Positions 20,949-29,720 of a DNA stretch of 64,000 nucleotides are shown here, piece after piece; position 1 is the first letter of the stretch, and the number at the start of each line of letters is the position of its first letter. The DNA lies in NCBI RefSeq assembly GCF_000230975.2, contig NC_021172.1, positions 186,001 through 250,000 of the forward strand, read 5' to 3'. Below the pieces are notes generated by a model that saw nothing but the letters and a program-made list of their open reading frames with translations, was not told the origin of the DNA and ran no database searches. Made by a program: the position numbers and the translations under genes. This stretch comes from Hyphomicrobium denitrificans 1NES1 (GTDB lineage: Bacteria; Pseudomonadota; Alphaproteobacteria; Rhizobiales; Hyphomicrobiaceae).

Positions 20949-21602
20949 TTGACGCGAAAGATTCCGCAGCAGAGCTTTGGATCGCTTCGCGTCCATCCGC
21001 CTCCTTGCCTCACCGGTCAGCGGATCGGGGTCATGGGCGGTTCATTCAATCCGCCGCACGCGGGCCATCGGATCGCCGCGGAAGCTGCGATGAAACGCCT
21101 GGGGCTCGATCAGCTCTGGTGGCTGATCACGCCAGGCAATCCGCTCAAGTCGCGCGATGGTCTGTCGGCCGTGAACGGCCGCATGGATCTGGTGCGCCAA
21201 TTCGCGGTCGGCCCAAAAATGAAGGTGACGGGTTTCGAGCGCGAACTCGGCACGAACTATACGGCGGCGACGTTGGCGTTCCTGAAGCACCGCCATCCCG
21301 GTGTCCGGTTCGTGTGGATCATGGGCGCGGACAATCTCGCGTCCTTCGACCGCTGGCAGCATTGGCGGAGCATTGCCGACATCATGCCAATTGCCGTCGT
21401 GGACCGGCCCGGCTGGCGGCTGCGGGGACTCTCGTCTCCCGCCGCGCTTGCCCTTTCCCGCTGGCGCCTGCCCGAATCGGAAGCCCGTTCGTTGGTGGAT
21501 AAAAAGCCGCCTGCCTGGACGCTGTTAACGATCCGGCTTTCGGACCTTTCGTCAACGGCGTTACGCAACGCAGCAACGCCTGCGGCGGCGGTTACCTCCT
21601 AG
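20949..21602 (+). CDS. nadD: Nicotinate-nucleotide adenylyltransferase
   Basis: A 217-residue enzyme that adenylates nicotinate mononucleotide in NAD synthesis. The nucleotidyltransferase signature GVMGGSFNPPHAGH is at residues 27-40, TPGNPLKS follows, and a C-terminal SDLSSTALRN replaces the ISSTxIR motif. No ATG lies upstream of the signature in frame, so the TTG at 20949 is the likely start. It lies between proA and rsfS, the usual order in this group. Confidence 0.94.
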   Translation: MTRKIPQQSFGSLRVHPPPCLTGQRIGVMGGSFNPPHAGHRIAAEAAMKRLGLDQLWWLITPGNPLKSRDGLSAVNGRMDLVRQFAVGPKMKVTGFERELGTNYTAATLAFLKHRHPGVRFVWIMGADNLASFDRWQHWRSIADIMPIAVVDRPGWRLRGLSSPAALALSRWRLPESEARSLVDKKPPAWTLLTIRLSDLSSTALRNAATPAAAVTS

Positions 21603-21713
21603 GCCTTTGAATATTATGACGTTTTCACGACAAAGGGTATCCCGATTTCGTTTGCGGGCGGCGGCGACGCCGTTTAGTATACCAGCAGTCCGGAATTGGC
21701 CGGACCGTCTGAC

Positions 21714-22175
21714 ATGCGGGACCAACCAGCGAAGGATGCTTACCGCTTGATCCGAACCACAGCCGAGGACGCCCGTAAGGGCAGCTCTCTCGCCCAGTCC
21801 GCCGCCAAGGCGCCGGATTCGGCCGCTCTCCTCGAAGACGTCGTCCATTGGCTCGACGACGCAAAGGCCGAGGACATTGTCTCCATCCCCCTCAAAGGAA
21901 AGTCCGCGCTCGGCGACTTCATGGTTGTCGCATCCGGTCGTAACGACCGGCACGTCGCGGCAATCGCCGAGCAGCTGCGCGACAAGCTGAAAGCGCGCGG
22001 CGAGGCTCGCGTCCGGGTCGAGGGGCTCAACGCCTGCGACTGGGTGTTGATCGACACGGGCGACGTCATTGTCCACGTCTTCCGGCCCGAGGTGCGCGAG
22101 TTCTATAACCTCGAAAAGATGTGGCAGGCCGACATTCCTGCGGACGCCTCGCGCGGCGACAGCTCGCAGCACTGA
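21714..22175 (+). CDS. rsfS: Ribosomal silencing factor
   Basis: A 153-residue protein of the RsfS/Iojap family, which binds L14 on the large subunit and blocks subunit joining when nutrients are short. The conserved part starts about residue 40 (LLEDVVHWLDDAKAEDIVSI), with DFMVVASGRNDRHVAAIAEQ, DWVLIDTGDVIVHVF and REFYNLEKMW. The N-terminal 35 residues are not conserved. A TTG at 21696 is also in frame. The nadD-rsfS-rlmH order is typical. Confidence 0.94.
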   Translation: MRDQPAKDAYRLIRTTAEDARKGSSLAQSAAKAPDSAALLEDVVHWLDDAKAEDIVSIPLKGKSALGDFMVVASGRNDRHVAAIAEQLRDKLKARGEARVRVEGLNACDWVLIDTGDVIVHVFRPEVREFYNLEKMWQADIPADASRGDSSQH

Positions 22176-22234
22176 CGTAGCGGCGAGAGCTTATTCCTTC
22201 TTGTACGCGGTTCGGCTACCCGCGGGCGGTCCTT

Positions 22235-22717
22235 ATGCGCATCTCGCTTCTCGCCGTCGGCAAGCTCAAGGACGCTGAGGAGCGGGCGATCTCGGACCGC
22301 TATGTGAAGCGTTTCAATGGCGCCGGTCGGGCAATCGGATTAGGTCCGATCGAAGTTCGCGAGCTGAACGAAAGCCGCGCCGCAAGCGCCGACGAGCGCA
22401 AGTGCGATGAAGCGGCAAGGCTGATGAAGGACTTGGCCGCTGACACATTCATCGTGGCGCTCGATCCGGCGGGACGTTCGATCAGCAGCGAGTCTTTTGC
22501 ACGACTGCTCAGCGAAAAGCGCGATGGTGCAGTCAAAGCTTGCGCATTCCTGATCGGCGGTCCCGACGGTCACGGCGCGCAAGCACTCAGACCTCCCGCC
22601 ATGAAATTGTCGCTCGGTGCACTGACGCTTCCACACGGGCTTGCGCGCGTCGTCCTGCTCGAGCAGCTTTATCGCGCCGCGACTATTCTTTCTGGTCACC
22701 CTTATCATCGAGCTTGA
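22235..22717 (+). CDS. rlmH: 23S rRNA pseudouridine-1915 N3-methyltransferase
   Basis: A 160-residue SPOUT-fold methyltransferase that modifies helix 69 of 23S rRNA. It starts MRISLLAVGKLKDAEERAIS and contains FLIGGPDGHG, the knotted S-adenosylmethionine site, and LSLGALTLPHGLARVVLLEQ with YRAATILSGHPYHRA at the end. All are diagnostic of RlmH. It follows rsfS by 59 bases and precedes a DNA glycosylase gene by six. Confidence 0.96.
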   Translation: MRISLLAVGKLKDAEERAISDRYVKRFNGAGRAIGLGPIEVRELNESRAASADERKCDEAARLMKDLAADTFIVALDPAGRSISSESFARLLSEKRDGAVKACAFLIGGPDGHGAQALRPPAMKLSLGALTLPHGLARVVLLEQLYRAATILSGHPYHRA

Positions 22718-22723
22718 TGCGTT

Positions 22724-23242
22724 ATGCCACGAGCGCAAGCCAAGTACAGCTTTCCGCCGATTGTCGCGCCGGATGCGCGGTTGCTCATTCTTGGCACACT
22801 GCCAGGAGAAGAGTCGCTGCGACTGCAGCAGTATTACGGACATCCTCGAAACCATTTCTGGCCGTTGATCGCCGCGATCTTTGGTGAGGCGGTGCCTGCG
22901 GATTATGCGGAGCGTGTTAAACTTCTGAAACGTAACCGGTGCGCCCTTTGGGATGTTCTGGAAAGCGCCGAACGAAGCGGAAGCTCGGATGCCGCCATAC
23001 GAAACGCAACTTCGAATCCCTTCGCGGCATTCTTTGCGGACTATCCGAACATCCGGACGATCGCGTTCAATGGTCAGAAAGCGCGCGAGTTATTCCGCCG
23101 CCATGTCGTGAGGCCAGGGCATGTGTCCGAGCAGGACTTCACGACGATCGATTTGCCGTCGTCGAGCCCGCTTTACACGAAGTCTTTGGAAGAAAAACTC
23201 AGCGTTTGGCGCGCAAAATTGCTGACGACCGTATCCGGCTAA
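22724..23242 (+). CDS. DNA-deoxyinosine glycosylase (UDG family 6, HDG type)
   Basis: A 172-residue protein of the uracil-DNA glycosylase superfamily. The motif LILGTLPGEESLRLQQYYGH followed by PRNHFWPLI is characteristic of family 6 enzymes, which remove hypoxanthine (deaminated adenine) from DNA rather than uracil. A C-terminal LPSSSPL corresponds to the second substrate-binding loop. It follows rlmH closely and probably shares its message. Its stop overlaps the stop of the convergent dehydrogenase gene. Confidence 0.82.
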   Translation: MPRAQAKYSFPPIVAPDARLLILGTLPGEESLRLQQYYGHPRNHFWPLIAAIFGEAVPADYAERVKLLKRNRCALWDVLESAERSGSSDAAIRNATSNPFAAFFADYPNIRTIAFNGQKARELFRRHVVRPGHVSEQDFTTIDLPSSSPLYTKSLEEKLSVWRAKLLTTVSG

Positions 23243-24063
23243 AAGCGCCGCGCGAAATAATCGATGCCGAACTGCGGCAGCAGGCGGCGCATGACGGCGG
23301 CCATCAGCGTCGGTGTCGTGACGTAGTAGTGCCGACGGGGCCGCGTACTTTCTACCGCGTGAATCAGGCGTTTCGTTACGGCTTCGGGTTCGAGCTTGAA
23401 CGAGATTTGTCCGCCGGCATTCATCTTTTCGAGGCGTGTTTGATAAACTTCGCGGTGCGGAGAATTCTCGATATCGATGGTTGCGAGCAGACGTGCCACA
23501 GAGTGCTCGACGAAGCGTGAGCGGATCGGTCCCGGTTCGATCAAGGAAACACGGATGCCGGAGCCTTCGAGTTCCAGCCGTAGCGATGTCGTCAGGGCCT
23601 CAAGTGCGAACTTCGAGGCGCAATAGGCGCCGCGATATGGCGCGACGACCATCCCCAGAACCGATGAGCAATTGACGATCCGACCCGCGCCGTTCTTGCG
23701 CATCGACGGAATGAGCCGTCGCGCCAGATCGTGTGCGCCGATCAAATTGACTTCGAGTTGTTCGCGCAAAAGCGCTGGGGACAAATCTTCCACGGCGCCC
23801 GCTTGTCCGAAGGCCGCGTTGTTGAACAATGCGTCGAGGTGGCCGCGCGTAAGCTCCAACGCACGAATAGCGCATGTTGCGATCGATTGCGGATCAGCCA
23901 ATTCGAGATGCAGCGCTTCGACGCCCTCGAAATTCTGGAGGCGCGCGAGGTCGTCGGACTTCCGGGCCGTCGCAAGGACTCGCCAGCCGCGCTGTTTCAT
24001 TGTTCGGGCGGCGTCGAGGCCGATGCCGGACGAGCATCCGGTGATGAGAATTGAGCGTGCCAT
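23239..24063 (-). CDS. Short-chain dehydrogenase/reductase
   Basis: A 274-residue classical SDR oxidoreductase. It has the Rossmann glycine motif ITGCSSGIG (7-15), the NNAAFG motif (81-86) and the catalytic set Ser134, Tyr147 and Lys151 (YCASK). It resembles the 17-beta-hydroxysteroid dehydrogenase-like SDRs, but the substrate cannot be read from sequence. ATG 24063 is chosen because the conserved ARSILITG follows directly. It lies downstream of the META lipoprotein and mcd in the same direction and may be read from the mcd transcript. Confidence 0.85.
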   Translation of the reverse strand: MARSILITGCSSGIGLDAARTMKQRGWRVLATARKSDDLARLQNFEGVEALHLELADPQSIATCAIRALELTRGHLDALFNNAAFGQAGAVEDLSPALLREQLEVNLIGAHDLARRLIPSMRKNGAGRIVNCSSVLGMVVAPYRGAYCASKFALEALTTSLRLELEGSGIRVSLIEPGPIRSRFVEHSVARLLATIDIENSPHREVYQTRLEKMNAGGQISFKLEPEAVTKRLIHAVESTRPRRHYYVTTPTLMAAVMRRLLPQFGIDYFARRF

Positions 24064-24181
24064 GAAAGCCCGGGTAGGTCGTGAAACGCGGACGGTTTCG
24101 TGCGTCCTCGTGTATATGCTCGCGGGCGTGACCGCAAAGGCGTAAAAACCTCGCAACTCACCGGAGGTGTTGCTAAGGCCG

Positions 24182-24571
24182 TTACTTCTTGAATTTCAGA
24201 ATCACTTTGCCGCTTTCGTCCTTGATAATTAGCATTCCGCCGTCGATCGTGAACGACCGCGCGGCTTCGAGCGCAGCGAAGTATTGCGATTCGATCTCCG
24301 ACTTGCCCTCGCACATCATTTTTGTCGAGGCCAGCGGTCCGATCTGGATCGCGTCGTCTTCGATGCTGATCAGGCCGTTGAAGCGGTTGCAGCCGCCGGT
24401 TCCCGAGGCTTTATCGGTCGTGTAGTCGAGGGTCAGCCCTTCAACGGGCTTGCCGTTGAGTTCGACTGCGGTCCAGCTTGCCGTCGGCGGACCGTCGTCA
24501 TCGTCGGCAAGGGCGGGCCCACAAGCCGCAAGGGCCAGCGTCGTCAAGAGGAATGCCGTTGTCAGTCTCAT
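24182..24571 (-). CDS. META-domain lipoprotein (HslJ-like)
   Basis: A 129-residue secreted protein. The N-terminus MRLTTAFLLTTLALAACGP has a lipobox (LAAC), so it is probably a lipoprotein. A single META domain follows: SWTAVELNGKPVEGLTLDYT, GTGGCNRFNGLISIEDDAIQ and ASTKMMCEGKSEIESQYFAA, with the usual GCN and CxG motifs. META proteins of the HslJ group are linked to heat and drug stress without a defined activity. The gene starts 40 bases after mcd. Confidence 0.85.
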   Translation of the reverse strand: MRLTTAFLLTTLALAACGPALADDDDGPPTASWTAVELNGKPVEGLTLDYTTDKASGTGGCNRFNGLISIEDDAIQIGPLASTKMMCEGKSEIESQYFAALEAARSFTIDGGMLIIKDESGKVILKFKK

Positions 24572-24611
24572 GGTGCTCGGCTCCTCATTTCCTTGTTAAG
24601 TCCCGTCGCGA

Positions 24612-26291
24612 TCAGTTGGTGTTTTCGAGCAGGCGGCGCGCGATGACCTGTGCCTGGATCTCTGCGGCGCCTTCGAAGATGTTCAGAATGCGTGCATCGC
24701 AGAGCACGCGGCTGATCGGATATTCGAGCGCGAAGCCATTGCCGCCATGGATCTGCAACGCATTGTCGGCGTTTGCCCAAGCAACGCGTGCGCCGAGCAG
24801 TTTCGCCATGCCGGCTTCGAGATCGCAGCGGCGTCCGGCATCTTTCTGGCGCGCCGAGAAGTACGTGAGCTGGCGCGCGATCATCGTCTCAACAGCCATC
24901 ATCACGACCTTGTTGCGGACACGCGGGAACGAATAGATCGGCTTGCCGAACTGCACGCGCTCCAGCGCATACTTGAGACCGAGGTCCATCGCGCATTGCG
25001 CGACGCCGACGGCGCGGGCGGCTGTCTGGATGCGCGCGCCCTCGAACGTGTTCATCAGCTGCTTGAAGCCCTGGCCTTCGACGCCACCGAGAAGGTTCAC
25101 CGCGGGCACTTCGAAATTGTCGAAGGAGATGTCGTATTCCTTCATGCCGCGGTAGCCGAGGACTTCGATCTCACCACCAGTCATACCCTTAGCCGGGAAC
25201 GGATCTTCATCGTTGCCGCGCGGCTTTTCGGCGAGGAACATCGACAGGCCCTTGTAGCCCGGTTCGTTCGGATTGGTGCGCGTCAGGACGGTCATGATGT
25301 CGGCGCGAACCGGGTGCGTGATCCAGGTCTTCTGGCCGGTGATCTTGTAGACGTCGCCATCCTTCACGGCGCGCGTCTTCAGTGATGCAAGATCGGAGCC
25401 GGTGTTCGGTTCGGTGAAGACGGCCGTCGGCAGCATTTCGCCGGAGGCGATCTTCGGAAGATATTTCTCTTTCTGCTCGGGCGTGCCGTTGTGCAGGATC
25501 AACTCGCCCGCAATCTCGGCGCGCGTTCCGAGCGAGCCGACGCCGATGTAGCCGCGCGATAGTTCTTCCGACGCGACACACATCGATTCCTTGCCGAGCG
25601 CCATGCCGCCGAATTCTTCCGGCAGCGCCAATCCGAAGACGCCGAGCTCCGCGAGCTTCGCAATAACTTCGAGCGGGATGTATTCGTTCTTGAGATGCCA
25701 CTCGTGCGCGTGCGGATAGACTTCATCGAGGCAGAAGCGGCGCATCAGGTCCTGGATCTGCGCATGCGTTTCGTCGAGGCCGGTGTCGCCGAACGTCATC
25801 GCTTCGGGCTGCGCGGCGATCAATTCGCCGAGGCGCGCCTTCACCGCTTCCGAGCCGCCTTCCGCGACGAGATCGGCGATCGAATCGTCGAAGCGACGAA
25901 GATCGGCCTTCGAGACGCCGAGCGCGTCGGGGCGGGCGATTTCGAGTTGGCTCATCGGAATGCCGCTGGCGATCTGCGCACCATATTCCGCGAAGGCAGC
26001 AATCAGGAGGAGCTGCTCGAGTTCTCCGAAGCGGCCCTCGCCGTTCAGGCGGTTTGCCCAGTCGTGCATCTGGCGCAGGCCTTCGACGGCGGTCGCGAGC
26101 CACGCGAGTCCGTGGGCGGTATGCTGGGCGTTGTCGATGCCGCCGGCTTCCTGGATCTTGATGCGAACACCCGCCTTCGCCGCCTGTAGGATGCGGTCCG
26201 CACCGGTGACGGCTTCGCCGCAGCGCTCGATGAGCTTCTCAGGACCGGCGGATAGAATGTTGGCTCCGGCCTTCAAGGGCGCGACGGACAT
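24612..26291 (-). CDS. mcd: Methylsuccinyl-CoA dehydrogenase (ethylmalonyl-CoA pathway)
   Basis: A 559-residue flavoprotein of the acyl-CoA dehydrogenase family that oxidises methylsuccinyl-CoA to mesaconyl-CoA. An extra N-terminal region of about 150 residues precedes the usual fold, as in known Mcd enzymes. FAD and substrate motifs are TEPNTGSDLASLKTRA, ITGQKTWITH, QFGKPIYSF and LQIHGGNGFALEYPISRVL, with the catalytic Glu in NIFEGAAEIQ. The start at 26291 follows AGGAG. ccr and ecm lie within 6 kb, which strongly supports the specific assignment over a generic acyl-CoA dehydrogenase. Confidence 0.88.
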   Translation of the reverse strand: MSVAPLKAGANILSAGPEKLIERCGEAVTGADRILQAAKAGVRIKIQEAGGIDNAQHTAHGLAWLATAVEGLRQMHDWANRLNGEGRFGELEQLLLIAAFAEYGAQIASGIPMSQLEIARPDALGVSKADLRRFDDSIADLVAEGGSEAVKARLGELIAAQPEAMTFGDTGLDETHAQIQDLMRRFCLDEVYPHAHEWHLKNEYIPLEVIAKLAELGVFGLALPEEFGGMALGKESMCVASEELSRGYIGVGSLGTRAEIAGELILHNGTPEQKEKYLPKIASGEMLPTAVFTEPNTGSDLASLKTRAVKDGDVYKITGQKTWITHPVRADIMTVLTRTNPNEPGYKGLSMFLAEKPRGNDEDPFPAKGMTGGEIEVLGYRGMKEYDISFDNFEVPAVNLLGGVEGQGFKQLMNTFEGARIQTAARAVGVAQCAMDLGLKYALERVQFGKPIYSFPRVRNKVVMMAVETMIARQLTYFSARQKDAGRRCDLEAGMAKLLGARVAWANADNALQIHGGNGFALEYPISRVLCDARILNIFEGAAEIQAQVIARRLLENTN

Positions 26292-26663
26292 GAATTTCTC
26301 CTGAAAAGATGGCTGGGAGCGGCAGCTAAAGCAGCAATGCTCTTTGGCCACGCCGTGGTCAGTTTACTAGCCGCGGGAAATAAGCCAACTGATCGCCGAC
26401 CGCAACCGGCGCTCAGACGCAGCCGGTGACCCAAAGTCGTGCCGCCGCGGGCCGAAAAGCGCGACCGATCGGCGCGAACGCTCGTAGTGCGGTGGTGGTC
26501 TGGATCGTGGCAGACGATTACGCCGTTAACTGAACAGACTTGGGTCGAAAAGCCTGTGTCCGAAATGCAGCCCGAGTGGAAGAGCTGCTTCGGAATTATG
26601 GACCTTGGGCACCTCAGCAACTAGGTTCCGCGACGAACGGCAGGCCGGGAGAATGAAGGACCG
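26292..26663. other. Divergent intergenic region between mcd and a BrkB-family gene
   Basis: This stretch carries the mcd ribosome-binding site (26300-26296 region) and must hold the promoters of both divergent genes. Short open frames on both strands lack family features. No convincing promoter pair or operator dyad was picked out by eye. Confidence 0.5.
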
Positions 26664-27548
26664 ATGAAGCGGGCACGCAGACTGTTCGAAGCCATTTATC
26701 GGCTTTACGAGCATTCGGGGTTCGCGATGGCGGGCGCGGTCGCGTTTTCCTTCGTCGTTTCGATTTTCCCGTTCTGCATTTTCCTGGGTGCGCTTTCGGG
26801 TGTGTTCGGCGGGCGCGAGCTTGCGCAGGATGCTATCAACCAGCTCTTCGCCATCCTGCCCGAGCCGGTCGCCAAGGGTATCGCGCCCGAGATCGAGGCG
26901 GTGATGGGCTCGCGGCGCATCGACCTGCTGACGGCCAGCGGATTTCTGGCGCTCTTCTTCGCCACGAGCGCGATCGAAACGTTGCGCGCGGCGCTCAACG
27001 GGGCTTACCGCGTGCACGAGAAGCGGCCGTATCCGCTTTGCCTGCTGGTCAGCATGCTTTTCGTATTCGTCAGTGCGATTTCGACCTTGGTGCTGACGTG
27101 GGCGGTCGTCGTCGGGCCAAGCGTTATCGGTCCTGCGATTGCATCGCAGTTTCAGTCCGAATGGATCAAGCGGCTGTTCGATTCGACGGATCTCGGTCCG
27201 GGCGTACGATACGGCTTGGCGGGCGCCGTGATCGCGGCGCAGTTGTGCGCGTTGCACTTGTGGCTCGCTGCTGGACGGCGGCGCTTGGCCGATGTTTGGC
27301 CGGGGATCTTGCTGTCGATCGTTCTTTGGCTGGCACTCGCGGGCCTGTGGTCGCGTTATCTTGCGATCACGAACTATTCGCTGTTTTACGCCGGTCTTTC
27401 GCAGTTGATGATCGCATTGATCTTCTTCCAGTTCACGGCGATCACGATTCTGCTGGGCGCGGAGTTCAATCGTGGCGTCATCGAAATGAAGCGGATGCGG
27501 CGCGAAGCGGCCGAGCGCGCGGCGTTCGGCGGCGGCTCGCCGAGCTGA
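26664..27548 (+). CDS. YihY/BrkB family inner-membrane protein
   Basis: A 294-residue membrane protein with six hydrophobic segments. The family pattern is present: GFAMAGAVAFSFVVSIFPF, ALFFATSAIETLRAALNGAY and LGAEFNRGVIEM near the end. YihY/BrkB proteins have been proposed to be transporters or to act in envelope maintenance, but activity is not settled. It lies between mcd and ccr on the opposite strand, so it shares no message with them. It is convergent with ccr. Confidence 0.82.
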   Translation: MKRARRLFEAIYRLYEHSGFAMAGAVAFSFVVSIFPFCIFLGALSGVFGGRELAQDAINQLFAILPEPVAKGIAPEIEAVMGSRRIDLLTASGFLALFFATSAIETLRAALNGAYRVHEKRPYPLCLLVSMLFVFVSAISTLVLTWAVVVGPSVIGPAIASQFQSEWIKRLFDSTDLGPGVRYGLAGAVIAAQLCALHLWLAAGRRRLADVWPGILLSIVLWLALAGLWSRYLAITNYSLFYAGLSQLMIALIFFQFTAITILLGAEFNRGVIEMKRMRREAAERAAFGGGSPS

Positions 27549-27653
27549 TCTCTGAATTTCTTCGCCGTTGGCAGAAGGTAACCGCAGGGGCCGGGTGCAG
27601 GAGAGTTCTCCCGTCGCCCCCAGACATCTCCTTCTGGAGGGCGGGGGGAGTGC

Positions 27654-28973
27654 TCAGCGCTGGCGCGGACCGGCCTCAATGACGTCCTCAAGCGTCCGGA
27701 GCCCCGTCGTCGGGGCCGAGACGAGGACGGCCATGTTGCCCGGTTTGTGCTCGTTCTTCATCATGCGCATGTGGGCCTTGGGGATCTGCTCCCAGGACAG
27801 AACTTCCGACATGCACGGGTCGATGCGCCGCTCGACCACCAGCTTGTTGGCCTGCGACGCCTGAGCAAGGTTTGCAAAGTGCGAGCCCTGGACGCGCTTC
27901 TGGTGCATCCACAAGTAGCGGGCGTCCATCGTTAGATTGTAGCCGGTCGTACCGGCACAAATGACGACCATTCCGCCGCGCTTCACGACCTGCACGGAGA
28001 CGGCGATCGTCGATTCGCCGGGGTGCTCGAAGACGCAGTCGACGTTCACGCCCTTGCCGGTGATGTCCCAGATCGCTTTGCCGAATTTGCGCATTTCCTT
28101 CAGCCACTCGGCATATTCCGGCGAGCCGACCTTGGGAAGCTGTCCCCAGCACTTGAAGTCTTTGCGGTTGATGGCGCCCTTGGCGCCAAGCTGAAGGACG
28201 TAATCCTTCTTGTCGTCTTCCGACACCACGCCGATTGCGTTGGCGCCGGACGTCGCGCAGAGCTGCACGGCGAAGGAGCCGAGGCCGCCCGATGCACCCC
28301 AGACGAGAACGTTGTGGCCGGGCCTTAGAACATGCGGACGATGGCCGAACAGCATGCGGTAGGCCGTTGCGAGGGTCAGCGTGTAGCAGGCGCTCTCTTC
28401 CCAAGTCAGATGCTTCGGACGTTCGAGAAGCTGGCGATCCTGCACACGGCAGAACTGCGCAAAGGAGCCGTCTGGCGTCTCGTAACCCCAGATGCGCTGG
28501 CTCGGCGAAAACATCGGATCGCCGCCGTTGCACTCTTCGTCGTCGCCATCGTCCTGGTTGCAGTGAATGACGACTTCGTCGCCGACTTTCCACCGCTTCA
28601 CCTTGGAGCCAACGGCCCAAACGATGCCCGACGCATCGGAGCCCGCAATATGATAGGGATGCTTATGGACGTCGCGGATTGGCGAAATCGGCACGCCAAG
28701 CGAGGCCCAGACGCCGTTGTAGTTGACGCCTGCCGCCATCACGAGAACCAGGACATCGTGGCTGTCGAGTTCCCAGGTCGGAACAACTTCGACCTGCATA
28801 GCCTTGTCCGGCTCGCCATGCCGCTCTTCGCGGATCGTCCAGGCGTACATGTTTTTCGGCACGTGCCCGAGAGGCGGGATCTCGCCGATCTCGTAAAGGT
28901 CTTTCTTGACCCCTGCTTCGAGCGATTGGGCGGCGGTCGCCTCATTCTTCGTTGCCACGTTTTGGCTCGCCAT
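27654..28973 (-). CDS. ccr: Crotonyl-CoA carboxylase/reductase
   Basis: A 439-residue enzyme that reductively carboxylates crotonyl-CoA to ethylmalonyl-CoA with NADPH and CO2, the committing step of the ethylmalonyl-CoA pathway. It is a medium-chain dehydrogenase/reductase: GYNGVWASLG-like start (NYNGVWASLG), NADPH motif VWGASGGLGSFAVQL. The CO2-binding region of known Ccr enzymes is recognisable in NYNGVW, WGYETPDGSFAQF and MHQKRVQGSHFA. The start at 28973 follows GGGAGAAG. Length and motifs separate it from simple quinone oxidoreductases. Confidence 0.95.
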   Translation of the reverse strand: MASQNVATKNEATAAQSLEAGVKKDLYEIGEIPPLGHVPKNMYAWTIREERHGEPDKAMQVEVVPTWELDSHDVLVLVMAAGVNYNGVWASLGVPISPIRDVHKHPYHIAGSDASGIVWAVGSKVKRWKVGDEVVIHCNQDDGDDEECNGGDPMFSPSQRIWGYETPDGSFAQFCRVQDRQLLERPKHLTWEESACYTLTLATAYRMLFGHRPHVLRPGHNVLVWGASGGLGSFAVQLCATSGANAIGVVSEDDKKDYVLQLGAKGAINRKDFKCWGQLPKVGSPEYAEWLKEMRKFGKAIWDITGKGVNVDCVFEHPGESTIAVSVQVVKRGGMVVICAGTTGYNLTMDARYLWMHQKRVQGSHFANLAQASQANKLVVERRIDPCMSEVLSWEQIPKAHMRMMKNEHKPGNMAVLVSAPTTGLRTLEDVIEAGPRQR

Positions 28974-29217
28974 CGATATTGCTTCTCCCGACTTTCCCCG
29001 CGACGAGGGCCGTTCTGGCTCGTCTTCTTCGCGTTTCCCCACGTCCCGGCGGAGGGGATCGCAGTATGAAGCACGTTTTTGCGCTGCAATGAAGGGGGCT
29101 CAAGTCGGGTGTTAACCGAGGATCAAGAACTCCTTAACCGCGAACGTCTAGCTTCTAGCGTGTACAAGACTTGATACTTTTTGCCACCCGCACGTTCGCC
29201 GCACGCTCTCCGACCGG

Positions 29218-29586
29218 ATGCCCGCTATGCAAGATCTGCTGTGGCAGCTCAAAGATACTGACGCTTTCACCGTCTACATCGCCGCCGCATTGGTGGCCGC
29301 GGTTTTCTGGTTCATCCGGGAAATCGTCGATGCGCCGGTGCTAGCGGTCGTTTCGGTCCCGTTTTTGATGGCGGGTGGCATTCTCTCGCCGCTGGTTTTC
29401 CGGTCGGCGATGATCACGTTTGCCTACGATCAGGATACTAACGTTGCCGCGACGGTTGCCATTGGGGTCGTTACGGCGCTCGGCTTGATCGTGAGCTTCA
29501 AATGGCTATGGACGCTGTTGCTTGAACATCAGGCCCGGCGGGCGCGCCTTGAGCCCGTGGCGTACCGTTCGCGGGCGAGACGGTAG
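29218..29586 (+). CDS. Small inner-membrane protein, hypothetical
   Basis: A 122-residue protein with three hydrophobic segments (about 19-33, 41-62 and 80-100) and a basic C-terminal tail (HQARRARLEPVAYRSRARR). No family is recognised. It is divergent from ccr and 134 bases upstream of ecm in the same direction, so it could be co-transcribed with ecm. Alternative starts are ATG 29218 and ATG 29227. Confidence 0.6.
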   Translation: MPAMQDLLWQLKDTDAFTVYIAAALVAAVFWFIREIVDAPVLAVVSVPFLMAGGILSPLVFRSAMITFAYDQDTNVAATVAIGVVTALGLIVSFKWLWTLLLEHQARRARLEPVAYRSRARR

Positions 29587-29720
29587 CTTGATTTTGGCAT
29601 AAGCCGAGCGTTATCAAGTCAGAAAGAGCGGCGAACTGCCGTTTTTGCCTTTTCGCGACATTCAATTACCTTACATCCCTGATCGTAGCGACTGTTCCTG
29701 AGCCGAGAGACGCTGTTCGT

